The translations under genes were made by a program, and so were the position numbers. Positions 19,646 through 28,888 of a stretch of DNA of 64,000 nucleotides are shown here, one piece after another; position 1 is the stretch's first letter; each line of letters opens with the position of its first letter. The stretch covers positions 7,634,501 to 7,698,500 of the forward strand of contig NZ_CP139972.1 of assembly GCF_034424315.1 (NCBI RefSeq), written 5' to 3'. This DNA comes from Chitinophaga sancti (GTDB taxonomy: Bacteria; Bacteroidota; Bacteroidia; Chitinophagales; Chitinophagaceae). Below the pieces are notes generated by a model that was not told where the DNA came from, did not search any database, and saw only the letters and a list, made by a program, of their open reading frames with translations.

Positions 19646-19951
19646 CTAATGATTAACTACGGTTATATCGAACTGTTTTGTATTGAGGGGTGGATTGTGT
19701 TTTTCCCATATTCTTTTTTGTTCGAATAAGATAGTGGTCTGACCTGGTGCTTTTGAGTGTACCATAAAAACAACGTCGAGGCTATTGCCTGCTTCCATGC
19801 GCATGGTCTCAATGGTATAGTTATAACGGACTACTTCCACGCAGTCGGGATTAGAGACGGTGAAGAACCATTGAAAGCCGGCAGTGCCAAGGCCTGGAAG
19901 CACGATGGGGAGGGAGGTACCGAGAGTTAGATGTTTTATTTCAGCGTTCAT
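19646..19951 (-). CDS. Chagasin-type (MEROPS I42) cysteine-protease inhibitor
   Basis: A 101-residue protein. I chose the ATG at 19951 (NAEIKHLTLGTSLPIVLPG) because the upstream codons lie in a terminator hairpin. The three loops by which chagasins block papain-like enzymes can be matched: LGTAGFQWF (for NPTTGFxW), the middle loop near MRMEAGNSLD, and KRIWEKHNPP (for RPWE), followed by a final beta strand FDITVVN. No signal peptide is visible, as in the protease gene next door. The neighbour upstream encodes a papain-family protease, which supports the call. Identification is by motif pattern only. Confidence 0.7.
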   Translation of the reverse strand: MNAEIKHLTLGTSLPIVLPGLGTAGFQWFFTVSNPDCVEVVRYNYTIETMRMEAGNSLDVVFMVHSKAPGQTTILFEQKRIWEKHNPPLNTKQFDITVVNH

Positions 19952-19966
19952 GGATGATGATTTAGG

Positions 19967-20003
19967 AAAAAATCGCTTCCGCCTGCAGGCAGAAGCGATT
20001 TTA
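19967..20003 (-). terminator. Terminator between protease and inhibitor genes
   Basis: The arms AAAATCGCTTC and GAAGCGATTTT enclose a loop containing the palindrome CCTGCAGG; a T run follows on the minus strand. It may limit inhibitor expression by read-through from the protease gene. Confidence 0.7.
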
Positions 20004-20015
20004 TGGGAAGGTATT

Positions 20016-21686
20016 TTATACATACCATTTGTGGTACATCTGCGAGTCGGTGCCTTCTACGAAGCAATCCAACCTGCCGGCGGCCCAGGAGGAAACGCCC
20101 ACATCGGAGGAGAGTGCACCACCGAGGTTTTCATCGCCACTCCAGTTGTGGCCATCCCACCATTTGTGCATCATATTGTAGGTTTGGCCGGGATAGAATA
20201 CATCTATGCGGTTTGGACCCCATGATACGGCAGCAGGACTACCGAACATATTTGATTGCAGGTCTTCCCAGTTGCTCCAGCCTTTGTCGTACCATTTATG
20301 CCAGAGGTGGTTGTTCTGTCCGCGGGCAAAGCAATCCAGTCTGCCACTCGCCCATGAAGATACGGCTGGAGCAGAGGTGATCACGCCACCCAGGTCTTCC
20401 CATCCGTGCCAGGCACCATCCCACCAGAGATGCCACATAGAGGAGTTCATACCCCGTGCAAATACATCGATACGGTTTGGCCCCCAGCTTACACAGGCAG
20501 GTTCTGATGAGAGCATACCACCGAGATCTTCCCAGTTGCTCCAGCCGCCCTGGTACCATTTGTGATACAGGTGATGGTTGAGACCTACGGCAAAGATATC
20601 GAGGCGTCCATTGGCCCAGGAGCAGATAGCGGGAGCGCCCTGAATCTGGCCGCCCAGGTTCTCATAACCGTTCCAGGAGGTGCCATTCCACCATTTGTGG
20701 TATACGGCGCTGTCCATACCTCTAACCACCACATCGATGCGGTTAGCAGCCCATGATACAGCATTAGGTCTTGAAGAGAGCAGGCCACCCAGGTTTTCAT
20801 AGCCATACCAGCCATGAGCAGGAGCAGGGAGTTTTACGCCTGAAGCGGTCCAGAATGGGAATTCGGTATCGATACCGGCTTCACCATAACCGATTTCAAA
20901 GAATCCGCCTTTACCCCAGCCGGCCCCCCAGCTGTTTTTGCAGATCCAGCATTTTTCTGTTTCGGAGTACCCGATAACGGTTACGCAGTGCAGGCCATTG
21001 TCGGATCCGCTTACGTGTTTATATACACCATCAGCATATGCGAAGAAATCGTCGTATACGTGCATGATAGCAGAGCAGGGGCCATTGTTGGTCAGGTAAT
21101 TTTTACGCTCTGTTATGTTTGCGATGGTGGTAGAATTCGTGATTTTAACGGCTCTTGCATCGCGGTTAGGGCCTACGGTGCAATGGGGAGGTTGTTTCCA
21201 GATATTATTGTCCGGGAAAGCGGTTGCGTAAGGGAAGCAGGCTTCGTCCGGAATACCACGTGTTTTGATCTGGTTGTAGGCATCAGTGGGCCACCATCCG
21301 CCACAGTTAGCACCGTGGTTGGAACAGAAGTGAAGGTCTGCCTCAGAAAGATCCAGGAGTTGTCCTTTTTCGATAGAAGCCATGGCTTCGACTACAGAGG
21401 TTGTACAGAAGGATACACAGGAACCGCATCCACCCTGGTCTTTTACAGGGGTAATATGGTTACCATTCCTGTTTCGCCAGTCTACCTGCTGCGCAAAATT
21501 TGCTACAGGGGCAGCGGCATCGCGTTTGCTCATAATGGCGGCAAGTTCTGCCTGATTGACAACTACGCCGAGAAGGGCTTTCTGTTGAGGATTAGGCAGC
21601 TGAGAAACGGTAGTTTCCCTTGCCTGCCACTGGGTGCTTGATTTTTGTAAATCAGCTACCAGGTCGGAAATCTTGATGTTAGACAT
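20016..21686 (-). CDS. Papain-like (C1A) cysteine protease fused to a six-repeat lectin-like beta-propeller
   Basis: A 556-residue protein without a signal peptide (starts SNIKISDLVADLQ). After a short pro-region, the papain domain begins VDWRNRNGNHITPVKDQGGCGSCVSF, with oxyanion Gln and catalytic Cys, then catalytic His in GLHCVTVIGY and Asn in KNSWGAGWG. From about residue 270 to the end there are six repeats of about 46 residues with the pattern W.G.ENLGG....P..VSW..NRIDVF.RG....HKWW.G, like the blades of PLL/PHL-type fucose-binding lectins (DUF346-like). The propeller probably targets the protease to glycans. With no signal peptide, export must use another route, or the enzyme acts inside the cell. 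The gene next to it encodes a chagasin-like inhibitor. Confidence 0.88.
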   Translation of the reverse strand: MSNIKISDLVADLQKSSTQWQARETTVSQLPNPQQKALLGVVVNQAELAAIMSKRDAAAPVANFAQQVDWRNRNGNHITPVKDQGGCGSCVSFCTTSVVEAMASIEKGQLLDLSEADLHFCSNHGANCGGWWPTDAYNQIKTRGIPDEACFPYATAFPDNNIWKQPPHCTVGPNRDARAVKITNSTTIANITERKNYLTNNGPCSAIMHVYDDFFAYADGVYKHVSGSDNGLHCVTVIGYSETEKCWICKNSWGAGWGKGGFFEIGYGEAGIDTEFPFWTASGVKLPAPAHGWYGYENLGGLLSSRPNAVSWAANRIDVVVRGMDSAVYHKWWNGTSWNGYENLGGQIQGAPAICSWANGRLDIFAVGLNHHLYHKWYQGGWSNWEDLGGMLSSEPACVSWGPNRIDVFARGMNSSMWHLWWDGAWHGWEDLGGVITSAPAVSSWASGRLDCFARGQNNHLWHKWYDKGWSNWEDLQSNMFGSPAAVSWGPNRIDVFYPGQTYNMMHKWWDGHNWSGDENLGGALSSDVGVSSWAAGRLDCFVEGTDSQMYHKWYV

Positions 21687-22099
21687 TTCCTGTGGTGATT
21701 TTTGGGAGTGAACGAAATTATGCGTCGTAATAATTAGGGTAAAATAAATGAGACAGCAAACTTACCTGGCAGTAACCAGGACAGCTGTCAGGAGACGAGA
21801 GGATATGGATGTGAATAATGCCTTTGCTTGTGGTTCAGTGTTTGGGGGTGAGTGAAAAATAGTGCCATTCACTTGACAAATTCAGTATTGCATGCATGCA
21901 ATTTAAAGGTATAACTATGTTGGAAATCAACAAAATAAAAAATGAACGCAATTGATTGCAAGCGGAAAAAAAGGTATTTCTACGTATAATATATTAATTT
22001 TGAAGGGGCCGGTATTGGGCCTGCGGCAACCAGGAAAAAATCATTTATATTTTTTTTATCGGGAGGTGAAAAAAATAGCAATCATAAAATCTGCTCAGT
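21687..22099. other. Intergenic region between divergent protease and sigma-factor genes
   Basis: 413 nt with no recognisable gene. It contains several small inverted repeats (CCTGG near 21770, GACAGCTGTC near 21780) and a 16-bp perfect palindrome listed separately. Promoters of both flanking genes should lie here. Confidence 0.5.
21887..21902. promoter_or_regulatory. 16-bp perfect palindrome, possible operator
   Basis: ATTGCATGCATGCAAT reads the same on both strands. It lies about 200 nt upstream of both the protease start and the sigma-factor start. No regulator can be assigned. Confidence 0.4.
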
Positions 22100-22675
22100 T
22101 TGTCAGGAGAACAATCATTATGGGATGGCATTCGGGAAAGTCATGTAAACAGTCTTGAAGCATTATACCTTCAATATAATGAAGAGCTTTATGGGTATGG
22201 CAGAAAATTTACCAGTGATATGCACCTGGTAGAAGACGCTGTGCAGGAGACTTTTATCTCCTTGTGGAAATACAGGCAGTCTTTGCAGGTTAAAAGCGGC
22301 TACAGCTTTTATCTGCTCAAATCCTTCAGGAACCATCTCTTTCGCTTGCTCAAATCCAGAGCGAATACTACCTATACGGATGAACAGCCGGAATTTCATT
22401 TTGAAATCGGCATGGACAGCCACCTGATAGCCGGTGAAGAACAGGCCATTCTGAAGAAGAAGGTGCAGGAAGCCCTTATTCAGCTCACCAGCAAGCAAAG
22501 GGAAATTATCTACCTCCGTTTCTTTGAAGGGCTCTCCTTCGAGGAAATTGCAGATTTGATGAATATGCAGGTCAGGGGAACCTACAAGCTCACTGCCCGT
22601 GCACTGGCTGCCTTAAAAGAGCTGATGGGTGGGGCTGCCGGAACTGCGCTGCTGCTCGCTTTCCTGAAAGGATAA
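22100..22675 (+). CDS. ECF-type RNA polymerase sigma factor (FecI-like)
   Basis: A 191-residue sigma-70 family protein. The frame is closed by a stop at 22085 and has no early ATG, so TTG at 22100 is the most likely start (SGEQSLWDGIRESHVNSLEALYLQY). Region 2 reads YGYGRKFTSDMHLVEDAVQETFISLWKYR and region 4 LTSKQREIIYLRFFEGLSFEEIADLM. In Bacteroidota such factors are held by a FecR-like anti-sigma factor and released by a TonB-dependent receptor; here all three genes follow in order. It probably transcribes the SusC/SusD locus downstream. Confidence 0.9.
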   Translation: MSGEQSLWDGIRESHVNSLEALYLQYNEELYGYGRKFTSDMHLVEDAVQETFISLWKYRQSLQVKSGYSFYLLKSFRNHLFRLLKSRANTTYTDEQPEFHFEIGMDSHLIAGEEQAILKKKVQEALIQLTSKQREIIYLRFFEGLSFEEIADLMNMQVRGTYKLTARALAALKELMGGAAGTALLLAFLKG

Positions 22676-22704
22676 AAAAAATTTAAAAAAAAGTTAAAGA
22701 TCAT

Positions 22705-22725
22705 GGGGCACAATTGCCCCTTTTT
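22705..22725 (+). terminator. Terminator between sigma and anti-sigma genes
   Basis: The stem GGGGCA/TGCCCC with a CAAT loop and a T5 run lies 30 nt after the sigma stop codon. Some read-through or a separate promoter must serve the anti-sigma gene. Confidence 0.7.
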
Positions 22726-22766
22726 CGTCTTTATATATTCAAAGGGCCTTAAAACAGTACGAACGG

Positions 22767-23762
22767 ATGCACCACTCCATACATAGTTATAATAATTATA
22801 CGAGTCACCAATTGGCTACATCTCCTTACTTCCTGGAGTGGGTAAAGTTCCCTGATGCAGCAAATAATGCTTTCTGGCAATCTTTTGTGACTGCTTACCC
22901 GGATAAGGCTGTTGAAGTGGATGCCGCCGTCGATATTGCCCGAAGCCTGCACGTTGTGCATGAGCGCCCTACGGCCCTGCAGCAGCGTGAAATGTGGGAT
23001 GAAATTTATAATAATATAGGTAATAATAAACTTTATGCGCGCAAGCGCCCATTGGTCTATATAGCCCGTGCTGCCGTCGCTATTGGTGTTGTTGCCGCTG
23101 CTTCCTGGCTGATTTTCCGCCCGGGAAACAAAGAGGTGAACATAGCCTCCAACTTTGGAGAAATCAAAACAGTATATCTGCCTGACAGCACTGAAGTGAC
23201 CCTTAACGGGCATTCTGCTATCACATACAGGAAAGAATGGGCCAACAGAGAGGTATGGATTGAAGGAGAGGCTTTTTTCAATGTCAGAAAGAGTGTAGAC
23301 CAGCAGTTTGACGTACACAGCAATGGCGTGGACGTACATGTACTGGGAACTTCTTTCAACATTCGCAACCGCAGAGGCGTTACCGCTGTTGTATTAAATA
23401 CAGGCAAACTAATGGTAGCCGCATCTGCTGAGAAAAAACTGATCCTGTCCCAACCGGGTGATATGGCCCGCTATGATAGTGAACAAAAAGATTTAGTACA
23501 AAAGAAAGTACCTGTGTCCAAAATAACGGGCTGGCAGCAGCACAAGCTGCAATTGGACCAGACCGCTGTAGCCGACTTTTTTGAGGTACTGGAAGACGAC
23601 TGGGGGTACCAGATCGAGGCAACCGATTCTACGCTTTTAAACAAGAAAATTAGCGGAGAGATCGGGATGACCGACAAAGCCGTTCTCATGGACGCACTTG
23701 CTGTAATATTAGATGCAAAAGTGACACAGCAGGGATCAACCATCATTGTAACACCCAACTGA
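22767..23762 (+). CDS. FecR family anti-sigma factor
   Basis: A 331-residue single-pass membrane protein. The N-terminal cytoplasmic part would bind the sigma factor, one TM lies near residues 95-115 (VYIARAAVAIGVVAAASWLIF), and the periplasmic FecR domain has the typical strings VYLPDSTEVTLNGHSAITY and VWIEGEAFFNV and VHVLGTSFNI. The C-terminal part (LLNKKISGEI) is the STN-like region that contacts the receptor. It senses the SusC homologue encoded next. Confidence 0.93.
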   Translation: MHHSIHSYNNYTSHQLATSPYFLEWVKFPDAANNAFWQSFVTAYPDKAVEVDAAVDIARSLHVVHERPTALQQREMWDEIYNNIGNNKLYARKRPLVYIARAAVAIGVVAAASWLIFRPGNKEVNIASNFGEIKTVYLPDSTEVTLNGHSAITYRKEWANREVWIEGEAFFNVRKSVDQQFDVHSNGVDVHVLGTSFNIRNRRGVTAVVLNTGKLMVAASAEKKLILSQPGDMARYDSEQKDLVQKKVPVSKITGWQQHKLQLDQTAVADFFEVLEDDWGYQIEATDSTLLNKKISGEIGMTDKAVLMDALAVILDAKVTQQGSTIIVTPN

Positions 23763-23834
23763 TTTTAACAAGGGACAGCTGAACTGAAATTTCGAAACAG
23801 GGTACGCTACCGTTCTATTTTTTGTCATTTAAAA

Positions 23835-26800
23835 TTGCTTACAGGCATGATCAATCTGAAAAAGGTTGCGGCCTTCTGTTGCCTGATGCTTGCCATCAGC
23901 TTGCAGATGTTTGCTGCCGTAGCCAGCCAAAATCAACCAACACTCACCTTGAAAGAAGCGTTGAACAAAGCTTCAAGGCAATTTCATGTTTCCTTTATCT
24001 ATGAAGATGAACTGGTCAGCAACAAGCGTGTGAATACGCCGACGGATGACAGTTATAAGAAGGTAGAAGATTACCTTTCTGCTGTATTGAAGCCATACAA
24101 CCTGAAGTTCAGAAAACTGGGCGGATCACAGTATGCTATTTATGGTACTTCTGATAAAACTAAAGAGAAAGACAAAACCAACCATGTGGCTCCTGAAGAA
24201 GCTGTCTTTGATAAGGCAGCTTCACAGCAGCCCGCATTGCAGATGACGCAGGTACAAACGAACAGGTCTTACGATACTACAGGTACGGAAACACGTGCGC
24301 TGGTGGGTGTGGTGACCGATGAATCCATGGCGCCTGTTTCTTCTGCGACCATTATGGTGCCTGGTACAAAGTATATCACAGTAACAGGCCGTAGCGGAGA
24401 TTTTTCATTGAGAGTTCCTGTAAATACGCAAAAGATCCAGGTATCCTGTATCGCGTATGAGAGCCAGACACTGTCTGTAACTAATGCAATTTATTACAGG
24501 GTAGAACTGAAAGATAAAACGGGTTACCTGAAGCCGGTAGAAATTGTTTCTACCGGTTATGTAAACCTGCCTAAAGAGCGTGCGACTGGTTCTTTTGGTG
24601 TAGTAACTGCCAAAGAACTGGAAAAGATCCCGACGGCGAACGTGATCAGCCGTTTGGAAGGGATGGTGCCTGGTTTGCAGATGCAGCTCACAGCTGGTGA
24701 CAACTCCTTTGTGTACGATAACGTAACACCTGCTGCTGCAAGTAATACACGTACCATTGGTATGAACAACTACAATTATAATATCCGTGGTACAACGACG
24801 CTGCAGAGTGAAACAAGTCCGCTGATTGTAGTTGACGGTTTTCCTACAGAGTTCGATCTTAAAACGCTGAACCCAAACGATGTTGAGCAGATTACTTTCC
24901 TGCGCGATGCGGCTGCTGCTTCTATCTGGGGTGCGCGTGCTGCGAATGGGGTGATTGTTATTCAAACCAAGAAAGGACGTTTACGCCAGCCATCTGTAAA
25001 CTTTGGCGTCGGCTACAGCACACAGGCACGTCCTGATATTGGCTATCTTAAACTGATGAACAGTGCACAGGTATTGGCACTGGATAAAGAGATGGTGGAT
25101 AAAGGTATCGTCACTGCCTCTTCCTATAACCCTTATACCTCTGGTCTCAAATATAGTATTGACAAAGGTGTGGACCTGGCATTTCAGCTGAAATCAGGTC
25201 GTATTACACAGGGTGAATATGATGCAAAGGTAGCTGAGCTGAGCAAGAGAAATAATTATAGCCAGTTGAGCGATTACCTGATGCAGTCTGCTAATGCACA
25301 GAATTATAACCTGTCAGTAAGCGGTGGTACAGATGTACATACTTATTATTTATCAGGTGCTTATTCCAAAGAAAATACCAGTACTGTTGGTAACCACGGA
25401 GAACGTATCAACCTGGTGGCTAACCAGGAATTTAAAATCCTGAAGAAGATCACATTAGCTGTAAGTCTGAAAGGGGCGTTCTTTAATTATGCTAATAATG
25501 GAAATGGGCTGTATCCATTGCTGAATGGTCCGACCACCTTTATGCCATATGATGATATTCACGATAACCTTTATTATACAATCGGTGAGCATTATGCGGA
25601 TTCGCTGGAAAATCTTGGCTACAGGAAATGGTCTACCAATTACCTGGATGAGCTGAAAATGAGCAGAAACTATACCCGTGATAATAACTATTCAGGAACC
25701 ATTACCCTGGACATTCCAATCTTTAAGGGCTTAGGTTTTAATGCTGCTTACATGCAGGAGCGTGATTTCTTCACCATTCGTGATTTGAAGGATAAGAACA
25801 GCGCGTATGTACGCGATCTGTACAACAAAGGAACGGTGATGTCCGGTTCAATACTTACACATAACTTTCCTGATGGGAGTGTGCTGCAGTCTACCAATAA
25901 TAATATGAATAACTACAGTGCACGCGGCCAGTTTACCTATAACAGGTCGATAAAGGAAGATCACCAGGTCAGTGCACTGGTGGGTATGGAAGCAAGACAA
26001 ACATCGAATTCCGCTAATGGGTCTACTATTTATGGATATAATCCCGAGACAGGTATTGGTGCGGTTACTGCGTATGGTACTTATTACCCGACCATGGACT
26101 ACTTTGGTGGGTACCTTGGAGGCAGTCCTTACCAGAATGATTATGTGAAGCGTTATTTATCTTACTATGGTAATGCTGCTTATACCTATAAAGGTAAATA
26201 TACCTTATCTGGTAGCGTGCGTTACGATGATTACAACAATTTTGGCCTGGATAAAAAATACCGTGCAAAACCATTCTGGTCTACGGGTTTGAGCTGGAAT
26301 GTAACCAAAGAAAGATTTATGCAGGAGCTGACCTGGGTGAGTTCTTTGCATGTGCGTGGAACCTTTGGTATAAACGGTAATATCAACCAGGCACTACGTC
26401 CTTTCACCAATATCTCCCTGGGAAGTGCGGATTCACAGACAGGGTTACCTACTGCTTCTGTGATTTCTCCGGCAAACCCGGCATTGAAATGGGAGAACAC
26501 TTATGTGACCAATTTTGGTATCGACTATGGTATGCTGAATGGCCGCCTGAGTGGTTCCATCGATCTGTATAACAAGAAGGGTACAGATATCATCTATTAC
26601 CTGGAAGTAAACCCTACTTTCCTTGGTTCCAACAATTCCATCTACCGCAATGGTGTTACTATGAGTAACAGGGGGATTGACCTGGGTGTTAATGGCGCGA
26701 TTGTGGATAGCAAAAGCTTTGGATGGAACATGGGTATCAACTTCTCTTATAATACCAACAAGGTAACCAGCAGCCTGCTGAAACCTACCACTTCTTTCTA

Positions 26801-27482
26801 TTCCAGTTTCAGCGGTGTTGTTGAAGGATATGCTTCTGATGCAGTGTTTGCGTACAGGAATGCAGGTCTTGACAGTTTAGGCTGGACTAAGATCTACGAT
26901 CAGAATGGCAACAAAGTACGTTCTAACATAACAGTTACAGATATGGGGGCGGTAAAATATGCAGGTCGCAGAACAGCACCTGTGTATGGTTCATGGCAGA
27001 ATACTTTCAGGTATAAGAACTGGTCCATGTTTGTGATGGCTACTTATAGTTTTGGTTCAGTATTCCGCGCACCGGTGGCTACGCAGTATCCAAACTCCCG
27101 CAAACTGTATTACAATACCTCTGCGGATATTGCTAACAGATGGCAGAATGCAGGTGATGAAACTAAAACCATCGTACCGGGTATAGCGGGTTCTTATGCT
27201 GGAATTTCAGTCATGCGTTATGCTTATTCTGATGTGAATATTCAGTCTGGTGACTATATCCGTTTGCGTGAAATTTCATTGTCTTACCAGTTGCCTTCAG
27301 AGATGGCAGGAAAAGTGTTTGCGAAGAATATCAAAATCAGTGGTGCGGTACGTAACCTGGGTCTGATCTGGAGAAAGAACAAGTTAGGTCTTGATCCCGA
27401 TTATGTACCGGTACTGGCCAGCACGGTATTGCACCTGCCTGCTACACCGCAATACAACCTGATGTTGAATGTAGGCTTCTAA
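23835..27482 (+). CDS. SusC/RagA family TonB-linked outer-membrane receptor with STN signalling domain
   Basis: A 1215-residue receptor. Order: signal peptide (INLKKVAAFCCLMLAISLQMFAAVAS; the Met five codons in is an alternative start), STN domain at about 35-105 (LTLKEALNKASRQFHVSFIYEDEL), carboxypeptidase-regulatory-like domain (VGVVTDESMAPVSSATIMV), plug (SRLEGMVPGLQMQL, IVVDGFPTEFDLKTLNPNDVEQITFLRDAAAASIWGARAANGV in the usual SusC form) and a long beta-barrel ending YNLMLNVGF. The STN domain marks it as a transducer that signals to the FecR/FecI pair upstream. It imports a glycan or peptide together with the SusD lipoprotein; the ligand is unknown. Confidence 0.95.
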   Translation: MLTGMINLKKVAAFCCLMLAISLQMFAAVASQNQPTLTLKEALNKASRQFHVSFIYEDELVSNKRVNTPTDDSYKKVEDYLSAVLKPYNLKFRKLGGSQYAIYGTSDKTKEKDKTNHVAPEEAVFDKAASQQPALQMTQVQTNRSYDTTGTETRALVGVVTDESMAPVSSATIMVPGTKYITVTGRSGDFSLRVPVNTQKIQVSCIAYESQTLSVTNAIYYRVELKDKTGYLKPVEIVSTGYVNLPKERATGSFGVVTAKELEKIPTANVISRLEGMVPGLQMQLTAGDNSFVYDNVTPAAASNTRTIGMNNYNYNIRGTTTLQSETSPLIVVDGFPTEFDLKTLNPNDVEQITFLRDAAAASIWGARAANGVIVIQTKKGRLRQPSVNFGVGYSTQARPDIGYLKLMNSAQVLALDKEMVDKGIVTASSYNPYTSGLKYSIDKGVDLAFQLKSGRITQGEYDAKVAELSKRNNYSQLSDYLMQSANAQNYNLSVSGGTDVHTYYLSGAYSKENTSTVGNHGERINLVANQEFKILKKITLAVSLKGAFFNYANNGNGLYPLLNGPTTFMPYDDIHDNLYYTIGEHYADSLENLGYRKWSTNYLDELKMSRNYTRDNNYSGTITLDIPIFKGLGFNAAYMQERDFFTIRDLKDKNSAYVRDLYNKGTVMSGSILTHNFPDGSVLQSTNNNMNNYSARGQFTYNRSIKEDHQVSALVGMEARQTSNSANGSTIYGYNPETGIGAVTAYGTYYPTMDYFGGYLGGSPYQNDYVKRYLSYYGNAAYTYKGKYTLSGSVRYDDYNNFGLDKKYRAKPFWSTGLSWNVTKERFMQELTWVSSLHVRGTFGINGNINQALRPFTNISLGSADSQTGLPTASVISPANPALKWENTYVTNFGIDYGMLNGRLSGSIDLYNKKGTDIIYYLEVNPTFLGSNNSIYRNGVTMSNRGIDLGVNGAIVDSKSFGWNMGINFSYNTNKVTSSLLKPTTSFYSSFSGVVEGYASDAVFAYRNAGLDSLGWTKIYDQNGNKVRSNITVTDMGAVKYAGRRTAPVYGSWQNTFRYKNWSMFVMATYSFGSVFRAPVATQYPNSRKLYYNTSADIANRWQNAGDETKTIVPGIAGSYAGISVMRYAYSDVNIQSGDYIRLREISLSYQLPSEMAGKVFAKNIKISGAVRNLGLIWRKNKLGLDPDYVPVLASTVLHLPATPQYNLMLNVGF

Positions 27483-27500
27483 CCAAAATTTAAAATTACG

Positions 27501-28880
27501 ATGAACAATAAATATCTCTCAATGCTGTTGTTAGGTGGTCTTGCACTGGCCAGCAGCTGTAGTAAATATACTGATATAAAAACCCAGGGTAGCCTGATAC
27601 CCAGTGATATCGATAATTATCGTTACATCCTGAATGATACTTATTCTTTCGAATCCGGGGGTGAAATGACGGACCTGGCAGCAGCTGATGTGTCAATTGT
27701 GGATGCTGCACAGCAGTCAACCATCGAGGGTTACAATAACTATTTCTTCATCAGGAATATTTACCTGTGGAAGGCGCCGGTCATTGAAGTTACTACCAGT
27801 CATGATCCGGACTGGGATACCTATTACCGCCGTATTTACAGTTGCAATGTTGTCATCAACGAATTGCCTTCAAGTAATGGTGGTACGGATTCTGCCAAAG
27901 CAGAACTGGCAGCAGAAGCTTTGACCCACAGAGCGGACGCTTACCTGAATCTTGTAAACGAATATGCGAAGCCTTACAATAGTGCTACCGCATCTTCTGA
28001 CCTGGGAGTACCCCTGGTTTTGACACAGGATCTGGACCAGCAACTAAAGCGTGTTTCAGTAGCGGCTATCTATAATAAGGTAGAAGAGGACCTGAAAACT
28101 GCTGTACGGTCTTTGCCTGCAGCGAGTAATTACAACACGATGCCAGGTAAGCCGGCGGCATATTCCCTGCTGGCCCGTCTGTACCTGTTGAAAGGGGATT
28201 ATACAAATGCGGGTTTGTATGCAGATAGTGTACTGGCATTAAAGAATACCCTGAATGACCTGGGTACTATTTCCAGCATGCCTTACCGCAAGAGTGATCC
28301 TGAAATTATATTCAGTAAAATCGCCGCACAAGGTTTTACTTATTCTCCTTATGTGCTGCGCCTGAGTGATGATATCCTGAACCTGCTGGGTACAAGTGAT
28401 ATGCGCTACCAGTTGTTTACAAAGGATGCAGCAAGCTATTTCGGCTCTACGTACACCGGTCGTTATTTCAGCAGGGAACAGATCAACTATGAAAATAGAA
28501 ACATTGGTACTTCTGTGCCTGAGATGATGCTGATCAAGGCAGAGGTGCTGGCACGTGCCGGAAGTACAGGTGCTGCAATGGATGAGGTGAACCTGCTGAG
28601 ACAAAAACGATTCAAAGCAGCAGATTATGTAGCGCTGGCAGCCACTGATAAAAATGATGCAGTTGTGAAAGTGATAGAAGAGCGCCGACGTGAGTTTATG
28701 TGCCGCTTGTTGCCGTGGATGGATCAGCGTCGTTTGAAAGATGATCCGTTGTTTTCAAAAACCTATACACGCACCTGGCAGGGGCAAACCTATACACTGG
28801 AACCATCCAGCAACAGGTATGTATTCCCGATTGCTGCTTATGTGATAGGACTGAATCCTGAGATTGAACAAAATCCGTGA
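27501..28880 (+). CDS. RagB/SusD family nutrient-binding outer-membrane lipoprotein
   Basis: A 459-residue lipoprotein, lipobox LALASSCSKY at the N-terminus. SusD-type TPR region (AKAELAAEALTHRADAYLNLVNEYAKPYN) and the C-terminal signature with VPEMMLIKAEVLARAGSTGAAMDEVNLLRQKRF and VIEERRREFMCRLLPWMDQRRL. It covers the SusC barrel and captures ligand. The start is 18 nt after the SusC stop, and its own stop overlaps possible starts of the next gene, so the four genes form one operon. Confidence 0.95.
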   Translation: MNNKYLSMLLLGGLALASSCSKYTDIKTQGSLIPSDIDNYRYILNDTYSFESGGEMTDLAAADVSIVDAAQQSTIEGYNNYFFIRNIYLWKAPVIEVTTSHDPDWDTYYRRIYSCNVVINELPSSNGGTDSAKAELAAEALTHRADAYLNLVNEYAKPYNSATASSDLGVPLVLTQDLDQQLKRVSVAAIYNKVEEDLKTAVRSLPAASNYNTMPGKPAAYSLLARLYLLKGDYTNAGLYADSVLALKNTLNDLGTISSMPYRKSDPEIIFSKIAAQGFTYSPYVLRLSDDILNLLGTSDMRYQLFTKDAASYFGSTYTGRYFSREQINYENRNIGTSVPEMMLIKAEVLARAGSTGAAMDEVNLLRQKRFKAADYVALAATDKNDAVVKVIEERRREFMCRLLPWMDQRRLKDDPLFSKTYTRTWQGQTYTLEPSSNRYVFPIAAYVIGLNPEIEQNP

Positions 28881-28888
28881 TTAAAATA

